Source of the DNA: an uncultured Alistipes sp.
GTDB taxonomy: Bacteria > Bacteroidota > Bacteroidia > Bacteroidales > Rikenellaceae
Assembly (NCBI GenBank): GCA_900552955.1
Contig: USBO01000118.1
Location: 1 to 5,768, forward strand
Length of the DNA: 5,768 bases
Reading direction: 5' to 3'
The number at the start of each line of letters is the position of its first letter. Position 1 is the first letter of the stretch. The notes below the pieces were generated by a model. That model had not been told where the DNA came from and ran no database searches. It saw only the letters and a program-made list of their open reading frames with translations. Positions 5,608-5,768 of this stretch are shown here, piece after piece. The translations under genes were made by a program, and so were the position numbers.

Positions 5608-5768
5608 CTAAAGCATAAACATTTCTTTTGCAAAGCTTGCATCACTTTCCATCTGTTTTTTTAAAGTTTCGATGGAATCAAATTTCATTTCCTGTCGTAA
5701 AAAGTGCATAAGCTGTACTTCTATATAATGTCCGTAGGCGTCATCATTATAATCGAACAGATTGGTTT
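5608..5768 (-). CDS. C-terminal fragment resembling the riboflavin kinase domain of RibF (5' end outside window)
   Basis: The last 52 codons of a minus-strand gene are open from the window edge to a TAG at 5610-5608. The residues TNLFDYNDDAYGHYIEVQ, then LMHFLRQEMKFDSIETLKK and QMESDASFAKEMFML, align by eye with the end of the flavokinase domain of RibF: the H/N-I/L-F-D-x-x-x-D-x-Y-G turn, the E-V strand, L-R-x-E-x-K-F-x-S-x-x-x-L-K-x-Q, and the final Ala-Lys-Glu-x-Phe helix. The full-length enzyme makes FMN from riboflavin and, in bifunctional forms, FAD. The catalytic Glu of the family directly precedes this segment; the split first codon ends in AA, compatible with GAA. Codon use is AT-rich (18 of 52 third positions are G or C by hand count), unlike every other gene here. 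Whether the whole gene is a native bifunctional ribF, a stand-alone kinase or a remnant cannot be seen. Confidence 0.68.
   Translation of the reverse strand, partial: TNLFDYNDDAYGHYIEVQLMHFLRQEMKFDSIETLKKQMESDASFAKEMFML

Noticed and set aside
1..5768. CRISPR arrays, tandem repeats or phage gene blocks
   Set aside because: No regularly spaced direct repeats or phage structural genes were seen on either strand.

Overview
The window looks like chromosomal DNA from a GC-rich member of the Bacteroidales. An Alistipes-like organism is my best guess, from codon use and gene content only. Three things point to Bacteroidota. A promoter upstream of the tRNA carries the TTTG / TAnnTTTG signature of the Bacteroidota primary sigma factor. 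Most starts lack a good Shine-Dalgarno sequence. One gene resembles BatE of the Bacteroides aerotolerance system. There are no long unexplained gaps; the longest stretch without a gene is about 245 bases (2810-3054).

Layout. Bases 1-725 (+) hold the 3' part of a YrbG-like calcium/sodium antiporter, followed after 7 bases by uvrC (733-2553, GTG start), so the two are probably co-transcribed. A Bacteroidota promoter then drives a tRNA-Leu(CAA) at 2681-2764, which ends in a clear intrinsic terminator. After a long leader comes a secreted, probably outer-membrane beta-barrel protein (3055-3865). Its signal peptide is interrupted by a run of nine G residues that puts the start codon out of frame with the rest. 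A strong hairpin lies between this gene and the convergent recR (3951-4547, -). recR follows a batE-like gene (4606-5445, -) on the same strand. From about 5512 to the window end the DNA becomes AT-rich. It holds the last 52 codons of a minus-strand gene whose product resembles the C-terminus of the riboflavin kinase domain of RibF.

Functionally, uvrC and recR are core DNA repair genes and the antiporter is housekeeping. No new multi-gene system can be supported. The most interesting signals are the out-of-frame poly-G tract in the exported protein (phase variation, pseudogene or sequencing error) and the abrupt change of composition, codon use and promoter style at the right end (possible transferred DNA joined upstream of a batE-like gene with no batA-D visible beside it).
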